Shown: positions 8,464 through 17,060, numbered from the stretch's first letter. The stretch: 64,000 nt of DNA from Acidobacteriota bacterium (GCA_026707545.1 JAPOWR010000001.1:930001-994000); one strand, 5' to 3'. Translations and numbers: made by a program. Notes: a model not told the origin generated them from the letters alone.

Positions 8464-10323
8464 CTAGACCGCCTTCGTCCGCTGGTCGGCCAGGCTGAAC
8501 TCCTGGTGCCAGGTCGAGTCACCGCCGTCGCCCTTGCGGTCGACGACCACGTCGACGAGGAATGGCTCGCCGGCGCGGGTGACTTCGATGCCGCGTCGAA
8601 TGGCGGGACGCAGGTCGGCGGCCGACTCGACGGTGACGCCGTCGACGCCCTGACTCCGGGCGAGGCCGGCGAAGTCGATGTCGGGGTCGCCGAGGTGCAT
8701 GCCGGTGTACCGGTTGGCTGCCTTCATCCTGCCGTCGTAGCGGGCGTAGGCGAAGCGGACCGTCTGGTAGTTCCGGTTGTTCGTGACCACGGTCAGCACC
8801 GGCACGCCGTAACGGGCCTGGCTCCAGAAGCCGGCGGCGCTGTACATGACCGAGCCGTCGCCGATGTTGCAGACGACCTGCCGGTCCGGCTGGCCGAGCT
8901 TGGCGCCGGTCGCGGCGCCGATGCCCCAGCCGAGGCCGGCGCCGGAGGTGGCGAGCCAGGTCTTCTCGTCGTCGCGATGGCCGGTGGAGAAGAACTGGTT
9001 CGAGCCGCTCAGGTTCTCGCTGACGATGATCGCGTTGGGATCGAGCTCGGTCTCGAGCACGTGGCCCAGCTCGTCGGCGTGGATCGGGCTCTTGCCCACG
9101 TTGGCCGGGTCGAGCTGCGGCTGGCGGCGGGCGGATTCGGGTCTCGAGTCGCGGATCTTCTTCCGGCGTTCCCCGGTGGTGAGCGATTCGACGGCCTCGA
9201 CGAGTGCTTCCGCGGCCAGCTTCGTGTTCGCGACGACGGCGCGGCCGAAGGGACGGTCGCCGCCGATGGCGCCGGTGTTCAGGCCGATCCAGGCACTCCG
9301 GGAGCCCTCGGCGTCGGGCCCGGCGGCGGCGGTGCCGCCGATGTCGCCGACGCCGATGCGCAGCACGAAGTCGCGGCCGCGGCTGTTGTAGCCGCCGGCG
9401 AACAGCGGGTGCATGCGCGGGAAGTTGTGGTAGGGCCAGTTCGCGTCGGCCACCGGCACCCGGAGCATCTCCGCGAGCTCCAGCACGGCCTGCTGGGCGC
9501 CGGCCTTGCGCACCTCGTCGCCGACGTGGAGGATGGGTGACTCGGCCTCGATCAGGGTCCGGGCCACCGCTTCGACGTCCTCGTCGCGAGCCGGGATGTC
9601 GTCCGGAATGATGAAGGAAGGACGATCGTGGATCGTGGCGGAGACGCCCTTGGCTTCCAGGGCGTGGTTGGCCAGGGCCAGGTAGGTCGGGCCTCCGGGC
9701 GCCGTGGTCGCGACCTTGAAGGCGCGCCGGAGCATGACCGGAATGGACTCCGGATCCCTGGTCTCCCACGACATCTTCGTGAACTGCCGGTTCACGTCCT
9801 TCTGGTCGAAGCCCGGACGCGCCGCCAGCAGCAGGTTGTCGTCCTGCATCTCGTTGTCGAGCAGGCCGGCGGTGACGATCAGGGCGGAGCCGTCGCGGCT
9901 CGAGTTGTAGAGCTGGCCGGCGGACTGAGCCGTGCCCGCGATGACGTGGACGTTGACGAAGGCCGGCTCGCCCGAGGCCTTGTGGTAGCCATCGGCCATC
10001 GAGATGACGATCCCCTCGTGGAGCCCCATGATGAGCTGCATCTTCGGCCGGTCGAGGAAGGCGTCGAACAGGCCGACTTCGAAGGACCCGGGGTTCGTGA
10101 ACAGGAAGCGGACGCCGGCGGCCTCCATCTGCTCGACCATCAGTTCGCCGCCCGTGCCGCTGGCGGTGTGGCTGCCCGATTCGGGATCGGCGTTCGTCGC
10201 CGCTGCCGCCGCGTTGGCGGTCGACTCGGCGATCGTGCCGGTCAGCCCGAGCGCGGTCAGCGCCTGGATGAACCCGCGGCGGGAGAGATCGTTGCGGAGA
10301 AAGCGGTAGACCAGTTCGTTCAC
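8464..10323 (-). CDS. Tat-exported thiamine-diphosphate-dependent enzyme (acetolactate synthase/benzoylformate decarboxylase-like)
   Basis: Three-domain ThDP enzyme of 619 aa. I chose the GTG at 10323 rather than the longer open frame to 10413: a GGAGG lies eight bases upstream, and this start places a twin-arginine signal (SRRGFIQALTALGL, about residues 14-27) at the N-terminus. Glu103 in LHEGIVISMADGY is the expected ThDP-activating glutamate. The cofactor/Mg site is Gly488-Asp489-Gly490 with a downstream Asn-Asn (VVTNNRNY), the classic GDG-x(about 26)-NN motif. The PP domain is therefore intact. Family members are normally cytosolic; the Tat signal implies export of a folded, cofactor-loaded enzyme. 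Substrate unknown: a 2-oxoacid decarboxylase or lyase is likely. Confidence 0.87.
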   Translation of the reverse strand: MNELVYRFLRNDLSRRGFIQALTALGLTGTIAESTANAAAAATNADPESGSHTASGTGGELMVEQMEAAGVRFLFTNPGSFEVGLFDAFLDRPKMQLIMGLHEGIVISMADGYHKASGEPAFVNVHVIAGTAQSAGQLYNSSRDGSALIVTAGLLDNEMQDDNLLLAARPGFDQKDVNRQFTKMSWETRDPESIPVMLRRAFKVATTAPGGPTYLALANHALEAKGVSATIHDRPSFIIPDDIPARDEDVEAVARTLIEAESPILHVGDEVRKAGAQQAVLELAEMLRVPVADANWPYHNFPRMHPLFAGGYNSRGRDFVLRIGVGDIGGTAAAGPDAEGSRSAWIGLNTGAIGGDRPFGRAVVANTKLAAEALVEAVESLTTGERRKKIRDSRPESARRQPQLDPANVGKSPIHADELGHVLETELDPNAIIVSENLSGSNQFFSTGHRDDEKTWLATSGAGLGWGIGAATGAKLGQPDRQVVCNIGDGSVMYSAAGFWSQARYGVPVLTVVTNNRNYQTVRFAYARYDGRMKAANRYTGMHLGDPDIDFAGLARSQGVDGVTVESAADLRPAIRRGIEVTRAGEPFLVDVVVDRKGDGGDSTWHQEFSLADQRTKAV

Positions 10324-10416
10324 TGTGGGTCCTCCCTTGCCTTCAGCAGGATGTCGTTGCGCCAGCGTAGCAGCCGCATCGGAGGTTCCCGTTGCCGGCG
10401 AACCCGTCGCCAAGGC

Positions 10417-10425
10417 TGCTATGAT
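10417..10425 (+). promoter_or_regulatory. Extended -10 promoter of rpmB
   Basis: TGCTATGAT is a TGn extended -10 with hexamer TATGAT, ending 62 bases before the rpmB ATG. No convincing -35 lies at 16-18 bases, as expected for extended -10 promoters. The surrounding GGCTGCTATGATCGCCGG is closely echoed upstream of other genes in the window. Confidence 0.5.
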
Positions 10426-10487
10426 CGCCGGCCGAACGAGACCGCCCCGACGCCCGCAGCCGGGTGTCGAGTAGATGGAGTCCTGAA

Positions 10488-10727
10488 ATGCCCAGAGTCT
10501 GCCGGATCACCGGCAAGAAGCCGCTGAGCGGCCATAACATCTCCCACGCGCACAACGTCACGAACAAGTGGCAGCGTCCGAACATCCAGACGAAGCGGCT
10601 GTACGTGCCCGAGTTGAAGCGGACGCTGAAGCTGAAGGTGTCGACCCGGGCGCTGCGGACGATCGACAGGAAGGGCCTGTTGCCCTACCTGAAGAGCCGC
10701 GGTCTGACCGTGCGCGACGTCACCTAG
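10488..10727 (+). CDS. rpmB: 50S ribosomal protein L28
   Basis: L28 of 79 aa, a structural component of the large ribosomal subunit. The N-terminal MPRVCRITGKKPLSGHNISHA matches the E. coli-type protein with a single Cys near the start, so it is the zinc-independent form lacking paired CxxC motifs. The RTIDRKGL segment near the C-terminus is also conserved. The ATG at 10488 was chosen over an in-frame GTG at 10464 because the family begins exactly here and a GGAG lies seven bases upstream. It stands alone (no rpmG next to it), divergent from the ThDP enzyme and convergent with flotillin. Confidence 0.96.
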   Translation: MPRVCRITGKKPLSGHNISHAHNVTNKWQRPNIQTKRLYVPELKRTLKLKVSTRALRTIDRKGLLPYLKSRGLTVRDVT

Positions 10728-10749
10728 GTTCCAGGCACACAGCAAGACC

Positions 10750-10772
10750 GAGCCGGCGGTACGCGCCGGCTC
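10750..10772. terminator. Hairpin between convergent rpmB and flotillin genes
   Basis: Perfect 9-bp inverted repeat GAGCCGGCG / CGCCGGCTC around a 5-base loop. It lies between the rpmB stop and the flotillin stop and could end transcription from both sides. There is no strong T-run on either side, only a weak TCTTGCTGTG on the minus strand, so terminator function is inferred. Confidence 0.45.
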
Positions 10773-12198
10773 AGGGCTCGGGATCGGCTTGCGGTTCCGC
10801 AGGAGACGGCTCGGGTGAGTCCGTTTCGCCGCCCTCGCTGCTGCCCAAGTACTCCGGCAGCTTGATGCCGACGTTCTTCGTCAGTTCGTGCAGCGGCGGC
10901 AGTGAACCGACCAGGCCGGAGACGAAGTCCGCCGTGGCGGTCTTGCCGTTTTCGCCGCGGCCGGAGTCCCATACGGTCACGTTGTCGATCTGGAGACCGG
11001 CGATCGCCTTGACCTGCTCCTCGACCAGCTTCGGAAGTTGCTCGGTGGCCAGCAGCAACGCTGCGTTGTCGGCGCCGCCGATCGCTTCGACGATCTGGTC
11101 GAAGCCCTCGGCCTTCTTCTTGAGCACCGCCTCGATGCCGGCCGCCTCGGCTTCCTTGAGCCGCTGGATGCGGTCGGCGTCGGCCTCGGTCAGCGACCGG
11201 ATGCCGTCGGCTTCGCCCCGCTTCAGGCGGCGGTTGCGTTCGGCCTCGGCCTCGGCCAGGGTGGCGATCTCCTCCTTCTTGATCTCGGCGGGGACGACGA
11301 CATCCGCGCGCTGGGTGGCCTGCTCGCGGCTGGCGCGCGCGACCTCGGACTCCTCCTGGGCGGCGTAGGCTTCCTGCAGCGCCTGGGCGGCCTTGACCTT
11401 CTCGGCGGCGGATGCGTCGCGCTCCGCCTCGGCCTCTTCCTTTCTCCGCTGGGAGTCGGACTGCGCCACCCGCACTGCGGATTCGTTCTCGCCCTCCTGG
11501 GCCGTTGCCCTCGCCTCGGCGACCTGGATGCGCCGGTCGCGCTCGGCCGCCGCGGCGCCGACCTCGCCGTCGCGTTCCTGTTCGGCGACCTTGACCTTCG
11601 CCTCGTTGATCGCCCGCGCCGCGGCCTCCTTGCCGAGCGCGTCGATGTAGCCGGACTCGTCCGTGATGTCCTGGATGTTCACGTTGATCAGCCGCAGGCC
11701 GACCTTCTTCAGCTCGACCTCGACGCCGTTCGAGATGTTCTCGATCAGCTTGTCGCGGTCGGCGTTGATCTCTTCGATCGGCATTGTCGCCAGGACGACC
11801 CGCATCTGACCGAAGATGATGTCCCGGGCGAGCGCCGACACACGCTCCATCTGCATGCCCAGCAGGCGTTCGGCCGCGTTCTCCATCACGCCGGCCTCCG
11901 TCGAAATGCCGACCGTGAACGTCGAGGGGCAGTTGACGCGGATGTTCTGCTTCGAGAGCGCGCCGGTCAGGTTGATGTCCATCGTCATCGGTTCGAGATC
12001 GAGGAACTGGTGCGCCTGCAGGATCGGGATGATGAATGCCGCGCCGCCGTGGTAGCACTTCGCCGAGCCGGTGCCGCCGATCTTGCCGTAGACGACGAGG
12101 ATGCGGTCCGACGGGCAGCGCCGGTAACGGCTCGAGAGCGAGAAGATGAGGATGAGGACCGCCGCCAGGGCGGACAGGATGAGGATGATCAGATCCAC
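10771..12198 (-). CDS. Flotillin-like SPFH-domain membrane protein
   Basis: Flotillin family protein of 475 aa. The start is a GTG at 12198 (GGGAG about ten bases upstream); the open frame continues upstream but that stretch is the shadow of the NfeD-like gene. One N-terminal transmembrane helix (LIILILSALAAVLILIFSL) is followed by an SPFH/band-7 domain (about 30-190). A long Ala/Glu-rich coiled coil with repeated EAEA-type heptads covers about 190-400, then a C-terminal region with the flotillin-typical segment before a Pro/Glu-rich tail. It organises membrane microdomains. The 23-base gap to an NfeD-like gene reproduces the usual flotillin-NfeD pairing, as in YuaG-YuaF. Confidence 0.9.
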   Translation of the reverse strand: MDLIILILSALAAVLILIFSLSSRYRRCPSDRILVVYGKIGGTGSAKCYHGGAAFIIPILQAHQFLDLEPMTMDINLTGALSKQNIRVNCPSTFTVGISTEAGVMENAAERLLGMQMERVSALARDIIFGQMRVVLATMPIEEINADRDKLIENISNGVEVELKKVGLRLINVNIQDITDESGYIDALGKEAAARAINEAKVKVAEQERDGEVGAAAAERDRRIQVAEARATAQEGENESAVRVAQSDSQRRKEEAEAERDASAAEKVKAAQALQEAYAAQEESEVARASREQATQRADVVVPAEIKKEEIATLAEAEAERNRRLKRGEADGIRSLTEADADRIQRLKEAEAAGIEAVLKKKAEGFDQIVEAIGGADNAALLLATEQLPKLVEEQVKAIAGLQIDNVTVWDSGRGENGKTATADFVSGLVGSLPPLHELTKNVGIKLPEYLGSSEGGETDSPEPSPAEPQADPEP

Positions 12199-12221
12199 GG
12201 TTTGGTTCTCCCGGGTACTGG

Positions 12222-12809
12222 CTACTTCGTGTCTTGTGGTTCGCCCGCTTCCGCGTCGAGGGGAGCGACGAGCAGGGTGTTCGAATCGAGAGTGTCGACC
12301 ACGCGGATGCGGGTCAGGGTGGGCAGATCCTGGTCGTGCCGCGTCATCGCGGCGACCGTCCGCAGCCGGCCCTGGACCAGGACTTCGACCTGGCCGGGCT
12401 TCTTGAGACTGCCTCCGACCGGCGCGTAGACCTTGCCGGCCACGCCGACCGCGTTCTTGTAGTCGATCGTGCCGCTGTGGCGCAGGCCCATCATCACACG
12501 GATGATCAGGAACAGGATGCCGGCGAACAGGAGACCGACCGTGGTGCCGCCGAGCGAGGCGGCCAGAGTGGAGTAGCCGGCTCGCATCATCACGACGCCG
12601 GTCCAGCCGAAGCCGGCCAAGAAACCGCTGACGGTGCGCATCGAGAGCAGCGACGTCCCTTCGCCGTCGACGGCGTCGATCAGGTCGTCGATCCCGAAGA
12701 CCGTGAGAATGACCTGAATCAGCAGGGCCAGGGCGGAGACGATGCCGAGCGCGTAGAAGACGCGGTACGCGCCCTCCAGGGAACCCCACCAGTTACTGAC
12801 TGCCTCCAT
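12222..12809 (-). CDS. NfeD-like OB-fold membrane protein, flotillin partner
   Basis: A 195-aa protein with hydrophobic segments at about residues 17-40, 58-80 and 88-108. A soluble beta-rich C-terminal domain follows (VGVAGKVYAPVGGSLKKPGQ to NTLLVAPL), consistent with the OB fold of short NfeD/YuaF-like proteins. It lacks the ClpP-type protease domain of long NfeD. The gene directly precedes flotillin in the same orientation. In characterised systems such partners are required for flotillin assembly or membrane-fluidity responses. Similarity is judged from fold pattern and context, so the family assignment is moderately confident. Confidence 0.72.
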   Translation of the reverse strand: MEAVSNWWGSLEGAYRVFYALGIVSALALLIQVILTVFGIDDLIDAVDGEGTSLLSMRTVSGFLAGFGWTGVVMMRAGYSTLAASLGGTTVGLLFAGILFLIIRVMMGLRHSGTIDYKNAVGVAGKVYAPVGGSLKKPGQVEVLVQGRLRTVAAMTRHDQDLPTLTRIRVVDTLDSNTLLVAPLDAEAGEPQDTK

Positions 12810-12857
12810 CGCTCCTCCCTCTGTTCTACGTCGATCCGGGGTCCATTGTTGACGCTG

Positions 12858-14204
12858 CTACGCGCTGCGCGCCGCCCGTTCGATCCCGCGCGCCTCATCG
12901 ACTCGCAGCAGCAGCAGACCACCGACCAGGAAGAACACCAGGACGACGGCGATACCGGCGCGCTGTCCGTAGCCGGCCGTTATGAGGCCGAGCAGCATGG
13001 GTCCGAGAAACGCCGTCGCCTTGCCGGAGAAGGCGAAGAAACCGAAGAACTCGGACTCGTAGCGCTTCGGTGCGAATCGGCCCATCAGCGACCGGCTCGC
13101 TGATTGGTTGGGACCCATGAACAGGCCCAGCACCAGCGCCGCGCCCCAGAACCAGGTCCTGTTCGGCGCAGCGACCGCGACAAGGGAGCAGACGAACAGT
13201 CCGACCAGGCTCCACAGCACGGTGGCGCGGCCGCCGACCCGGTCGTCCATCAGGCCGAACAGGAACGCGCCCAGCCCGGCCGCGACATTGAGGGCGATGC
13301 CGAAGACGATCACCTCCGCCGTGTCCATGCCGAACGTTCCGGCGGCGTAGACGCCGCCGAAGGCGAACACGGTGATCAGGCCGTCGTTGTAGATCAGACG
13401 GGCGATCAGGAAACGGACGATGTCCGGGAAGTCACGGATCCGGGTCAGGGTGCGACCGAGATCCTCGAAGGCGTGGCGAACGGTCGCAAGCGCGTTGCCG
13501 GTAGTCTCACCCGCTCGCGGTGCGGCCTCGTCACGCAGCAGGATGAGCGCCGGCAGGCTGAAGAGCAGGAACCAGAGCCCTACGAGCAGATTCGAGGCGC
13601 GGACGTTGAAGCCGTCCTCGGTGCTGAGCGGAAGCCAGGGCGCTCCCTCGCCGAGACCGATCAGCCCGAGCAGCGCGACCACGAGGCAGACCAGGCCTCC
13701 GGCGTAACCGAGGCCCCACGCGTAGCCGGAGATCCGTCCGATCGTTCGCGGCGTCGACAACTGGGGGAGGAAGGAGTTGTAGAACACCATCCCGACTTCG
13801 AAACCGACGTTCGCGATCACGAACAGCGTTAGTGCCGAGAGTACGGCGTTGCCGCTTCCCGGGACGATGAAGGCAAGCCAGCTGGTGGCGCCGACCGAAA
13901 CCAGGGTCGCGGCGACCAGGAAGCGCCGGCGAAGGCCCGAACGGTCGGCCATCGCTCCGAGTACCGGTGAGATCAGGGCGATGATCAGCGAGCTGATCGT
14001 GATCCCGCGCGACCACAGGGCGGTGCCCCGATCCGCGGCCTCGGCGAAGGTCTGGGAGAAGTAAGTGGCGTAGACGAAGGTCACCACCAGAGTGGTGAAG
14101 GCGGAATTGGCCCAGTCGTAGAGACACCAGGACGCCACCGCCCCGCGGCGCGGGGTAGGCGCCGATCCGCTGTTCTGGCTCTTCAGAACCGCTCGTCCTC
14201 CCAC
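12858..14204 (-). CDS. MFS transporter, UMF1/Atg22-like family
   Basis: Polytopic protein of 448 aa with about twelve hydrophobic segments. The N-terminal WCLYDWANSAFTT motif (about residues 25-37) is diagnostic of the UMF1 family, bacterial relatives of yeast vacuolar Atg22. MADRSGLRRRF is the MFS loop 2-3 motif. Substrates of bacterial UMF1 proteins are largely unknown; amino-acid export is a reasonable guess by analogy to Atg22. The start is a GTG that overlaps the end of the upstream enoyl-CoA hydratase gene by about 22 bases; a slightly shorter start is possible. Confidence 0.86.
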   Translation of the reverse strand: MGGRAVLKSQNSGSAPTPRRGAVASWCLYDWANSAFTTLVVTFVYATYFSQTFAEAADRGTALWSRGITISSLIIALISPVLGAMADRSGLRRRFLVAATLVSVGATSWLAFIVPGSGNAVLSALTLFVIANVGFEVGMVFYNSFLPQLSTPRTIGRISGYAWGLGYAGGLVCLVVALLGLIGLGEGAPWLPLSTEDGFNVRASNLLVGLWFLLFSLPALILLRDEAAPRAGETTGNALATVRHAFEDLGRTLTRIRDFPDIVRFLIARLIYNDGLITVFAFGGVYAAGTFGMDTAEVIVFGIALNVAAGLGAFLFGLMDDRVGGRATVLWSLVGLFVCSLVAVAAPNRTWFWGAALVLGLFMGPNQSASRSLMGRFAPKRYESEFFGFFAFSGKATAFLGPMLLGLITAGYGQRAGIAVVLVFFLVGGLLLLRVDEARGIERAARSA

Positions 14205-15040
14205 CAGGGAAAGTACGGCGGCAGGTCGGAACTGACCTTCATCGGAAAGTCGGCCGGCCGCTTCTCAAGGAACGACGTCACGCCTTCCCGAGCGTCGTCG
14301 CTGTTGCCGCGCCAGTAGATGCCCTTCGATTCCACCCGGTGCGCGGCCATCGGCGACTCGGCGTCGAGACCCTTCCACAGCATGTGCCGGGTGATCGTGA
14401 CCGACACCGGCGAGGTGTTCGCGGCGATCTCCCCTGCCAGCTCGCGTGCCGCCGGCAGCAGTTCGTCGGGCGGCAGGACGCGGTTCACCAGTCCGGCCTC
14501 GAACGCCTCCTCCGCTGGAAAGACGCGACCGGTGAGCGCCCATTCGGTGGCCCGTCCCATGCCGACCAGGCGCGGAAGGAAGTAGCTGCTGCAGGCTTCG
14601 GGAACCATGCCGCGGCGGACGAAGACGAAGCCCATCCGCGCCTCGGTCGAGGCCAGGCGGATGTCCATCGGCAGGGTCATCGTGATGCCGACGCCGACCG
14701 CGGGTCCGTTGATCGCCGCGATGATCGGCTTGCGGACGTTGTAGATCGCAAGCGACAGGATGCCGCCGCCGTCGCGGTAGGTGTCTCCGTCGGCTTCGGG
14801 GTGCGAAAACGTGTCGCCGCCGGACGAGAGGTCGGCGCCGGCGCAGAAGCCGCGCCCTTCGCCGGTGACGATGACGGCGCGCACGGAATCATCGCCGTCC
14901 GCGCGGTTCAGCGCCTCCATGATCTCCCGCATCATCTGGCCGTTGAACGCGTTCAGGCGCTCCGGCCGGTTCAGCGTCATCGTCAGGACGCCGTCATCTA
15001 CGTCGTAGCGGATCGCCTCGTACGTCGGTTCCGTGGGCAT
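14183..15040 (-). CDS. Enoyl-CoA hydratase/isomerase (crotonase) family protein
   Basis: Crotonase-fold enzyme of 285 aa. The N-terminal LTMTLNRPERLNAFN and the first oxyanion-hole segment GFCAGADLSSGG (about residues 65-76) are clear. The second oxyanion-hole element is INGPAVGVGITMTLPMDIRLAS. The catalytic Glu positions of hydratases align with RRGMVPEACSS, which retains one Glu. The ATG at 15040 follows a GAGGAA ribosome site and lies 18 bases after the glyA stop, so the gene is probably co-transcribed with glyA. The exact acyl-CoA substrate is not inferable. Confidence 0.88.
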   Translation of the reverse strand: MPTEPTYEAIRYDVDDGVLTMTLNRPERLNAFNGQMMREIMEALNRADGDDSVRAVIVTGEGRGFCAGADLSSGGDTFSHPEADGDTYRDGGGILSLAIYNVRKPIIAAINGPAVGVGITMTLPMDIRLASTEARMGFVFVRRGMVPEACSSYFLPRLVGMGRATEWALTGRVFPAEEAFEAGLVNRVLPPDELLPAARELAGEIAANTSPVSVTITRHMLWKGLDAESPMAAHRVESKGIYWRGNSDDAREGVTSFLEKRPADFPMKVSSDLPPYFPWWEDERF

Positions 15041-15057
15041 CTGGTTCCTCGTCGGTC

Positions 15058-16353
15058 TTACAGCCTGTGCGTGATCGTTCCGCCCGCGTCCACCGCCACG
15101 CCTGGTACCGGGAAACGCAGACAGAATCGCTCGATGTCCTGGCGCATCGCGTCCAGGCGTTCGTCGTCGCCGTGGCGCCGCAGTGCGTCCGTGATCCACT
15201 CGGCGAGCAGCTTCATCTCCGCTTCTTCCATGCCGCGCGTGGTCGCCGCGGGGCTGCCGAGGCGGATACCGCTGGGTCGCAGCGGCGGCCGCGGATCGTC
15301 GGGAATCAACTGCTTGTTCACGGTGATCGACACCTTGTCGAGCGTCTCCTCCGCGACGCGGCCGTCGATGTCGAAGCTCTTCCGGGTGTCGAGAACCATC
15401 ATGTGGTTCTCCGTGCCGCCCGTGACCAGTTCGGCGCCCCGGCCCATCAGTTCCTCCGCCAGAACCTTCGCGTTGGTCAGCACCTGCCGGGCGTAGACCG
15501 CGAATTCCGGCTCCAGCGCCTTGCCCAGGGTGATCGCGAGGGCGGCCACGGCGTTCATGTGCGGTCCGCCCTGGAGTCCCGGGAACACCGCCTTGTCGAT
15601 CTTCCGGCGATGCTCGGCGCGGCTGAGAATCAGGCCGCTGCGGGGACCGCGCAGGGTCTTGTGGCCGGTCGTCGTCATCACGTCGAAGCCGTGGTCGAGC
15701 GGGTTGGCCATCGCGTTGCCGGCGATCAGCCCGCCGATGTGGGAAACGTCGGCCATCGTCAGTGCGCCGACGTCGTCGGCGACCTGCTTGAACTCCCGGT
15801 AGTCGTAGTCGCGGGGGTAGGAGGAGTAGCCGCAGAGGATCATCTTCGGCCGGTGCTCGCGTGCCTGGGCGAGCAGGGCGTCGAAGTCGATGGCGCCGGC
15901 GTTGTCCGGATCGGTCTTGTAGCGGATGAAGTTGAAGACCCGGCCCATGTGGGATACCGGGGCGCCGTGCGTCAGGTGGCCGCCGTGCGACAGATCCATC
16001 GCCAGCACGGTGTCGCCGGGATCGAGGAAGGCGAAGTAGACCGCCTGGTTCATCGGCGAGCCCGAGAGCGCCTGGACGTTCGCGTGTTCTGCCCGGAACA
16101 GCTTGCAGGCCCGTTCGATCGCGATCCGTTCGACCGCGTCCGTGAACTCCTGGCCGCCGTAGTAGCGGCGGCCGGGGTAGCCCTCGGCGTACTTGTTCGT
16201 CAGCACCGAGCCGTTGGCCGCGAAGACCTCGGGGTAGGTGTAGTTCTCCGAAGGGATCAGCTCGACGCCGCGCCGCTCGCGCTCCTCCTCGCCGGCGATC
16301 GCCGCCCACACCGCGGGATCGTTGCGCGCCAGCGCCTGTCGGTTCGAATCCAC
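15058..16353 (-). CDS. glyA: Serine hydroxymethyltransferase
   Basis: PLP enzyme interconverting serine plus tetrahydrofolate and glycine plus 5,10-methylene-THF; 431 aa, close to the usual length of about 420. The Schiff-base lysine is Lys232 in TTTGHKTLRGPRSG (E. coli Lys229). The N-terminal IPSENYTYPEV, the YAEGYPGRRYYGG block and SHGGHLTHG are all conserved. It lies between a predicted selenoprotein gene and the enoyl-CoA hydratase gene on the same strand. The N-terminal coding region contains a T-loop-like GGTTCGAATCC string that is coincidental. Confidence 0.97.
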   Translation of the reverse strand: MDSNRQALARNDPAVWAAIAGEEERERRGVELIPSENYTYPEVFAANGSVLTNKYAEGYPGRRYYGGQEFTDAVERIAIERACKLFRAEHANVQALSGSPMNQAVYFAFLDPGDTVLAMDLSHGGHLTHGAPVSHMGRVFNFIRYKTDPDNAGAIDFDALLAQAREHRPKMILCGYSSYPRDYDYREFKQVADDVGALTMADVSHIGGLIAGNAMANPLDHGFDVMTTTGHKTLRGPRSGLILSRAEHRRKIDKAVFPGLQGGPHMNAVAALAITLGKALEPEFAVYARQVLTNAKVLAEELMGRGAELVTGGTENHMMVLDTRKSFDIDGRVAEETLDKVSITVNKQLIPDDPRPPLRPSGIRLGSPAATTRGMEEAEMKLLAEWITDALRRHGDDERLDAMRQDIERFCLRFPVPGVAVDAGGTITHRL

Positions 16354-16396
16354 TACTCGGTCGGCCGCCGGCGAACTCGGCCGCCGGTAGCGCTGG

Positions 16397-17023
16397 CTAC
16401 TTGAGCGCCGCCTTCGCGGCCTCGAGCAGAACCGTCTCCGGGAGACGGACCCTGAAGTCCGGGTTCACGTAGTGGAAGGCGATCCGCCCGTCCGTGTCGA
16501 GCACGAAGACGGCGGGCACGGGCAGCATGTGGTGATCGTCCCCGGCGTACTCTTCGAGGTCGAGCTGGTAGTCCTCCCGGTAGGTCCGCACCATCTCCTC
16601 GTTGCGAAAGGCGATGCCGAACGCCTGCGAGGCCGCCATGCCCCGATCCGAGAGGAGCCGGTACTTCAGCTCGTTCTTGTCGACGGTGGCGTGCAGTTGC
16701 GCGACGATGTCCGGTGAAACCGCGAACAACTGATAGCCGAGGTTGATCAGATCCTGCTCTATCTCCTGCAACTGACCCAGTTGCGTGTTGCAGTACGGTC
16801 ACCAGCCGCCGCGGTAGAAGATCAGGATCGTGGGTTTGGCCCTGGCCGCGGCGGCCAGATCAACGACACCGCCGTCGGTGGCGGGGAGTTCGACTTCGGG
16901 GACGGCGCTGCCGACCAGAAGCGGCCGAACGTCCTCCGCGGATGCCGGAACTTCGGCAGCCGGGGCAGAAGAGGCGGTGGCGCAGACAAGGGCCGCGCCG
17001 GCGAGGATGGTCGCGGTTTTCAT
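16397..17023 (-). CDS. Peroxiredoxin-like thioredoxin-fold selenoprotein (in-frame TGA read as Sec75)
   Basis: Two in-frame pieces separated by a single TGA (16799-16801) form one 208-aa AhpC/TSA-like protein. The first piece has a signal peptide (ILAGAALVCATASSAPAA) and runs to FYRGGW. The second begins PYCNTQLGQLQ and runs to the end of a normal redoxin domain (VPAVFVLDTDGRIAFHYV). Cysteine homologues read GGWCPYC, so the TGA sits exactly at the catalytic Cys, giving a Sec75-Pro-Tyr-Cys78 redox motif. A 6-bp hairpin with GGGUC loop starts 15 bases past the TGA (see separate entry). A nonsense mutation is the alternative, but the frame beyond is fully intact. Predicted to act as a periplasmic thiol peroxidase or oxidoreductase. 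Confidence 0.82.
16768..16784 (-). promoter_or_regulatory. Bacterial SECIS element directing selenocysteine insertion
   Basis: In the mRNA a perfect stem GCAACU / AGUUGC closes a 5-base loop GGGUC. The loop begins 24 bases from the U of the UGA, inside the 16-37 window known for bacterial SECIS. The GGUC in the loop is also the apical sequence of E. coli fdhF SECIS, at nearly the same distance. An alternative 7-bp register (CUGCAAC / GUUGCAG) also exists. Confidence 0.72.
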
Positions 17024-17030
17024 GGCGCGC

Positions 17031-17039
17031 AGGGTATCA
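17031..17039 (-). promoter_or_regulatory. Extended -10 box, possible leaderless promoter of the selenoprotein gene
   Basis: TGATACCCT on the minus strand (TGn plus TACCCT) ends exactly seven bases before the ATG, and no Shine-Dalgarno is visible. The expected transcription start coincides with the start codon. The hexamer is weak (3/6), so this rests partly on the same spacing at two other genes. Confidence 0.3.
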
Positions 17040-17060
17040 CGGGGGCAGGTGCGGGATGGC

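Noticed and set aside
10724..12058. 444-aa open frame overlapping flotillin on the same strand
   Set aside because: Arg/Gly-rich frame-shifted reading of the flotillin coiled coil.
16341..16351. GGTTCGAATCC string resembling a tRNA T-loop
   Set aside because: It encodes the N-terminus of GlyA; the flanking bases do not form a T-stem, and no acceptor or anticodon arm can be drawn.
16799..17023. A separate 74-aa exported peptide ending FYRGGW, followed by a truncated redoxin
   Set aside because: Both pieces are in the same frame, the break falls at the catalytic Cys position, and a SECIS-like hairpin follows, so one selenoprotein is the better reading.
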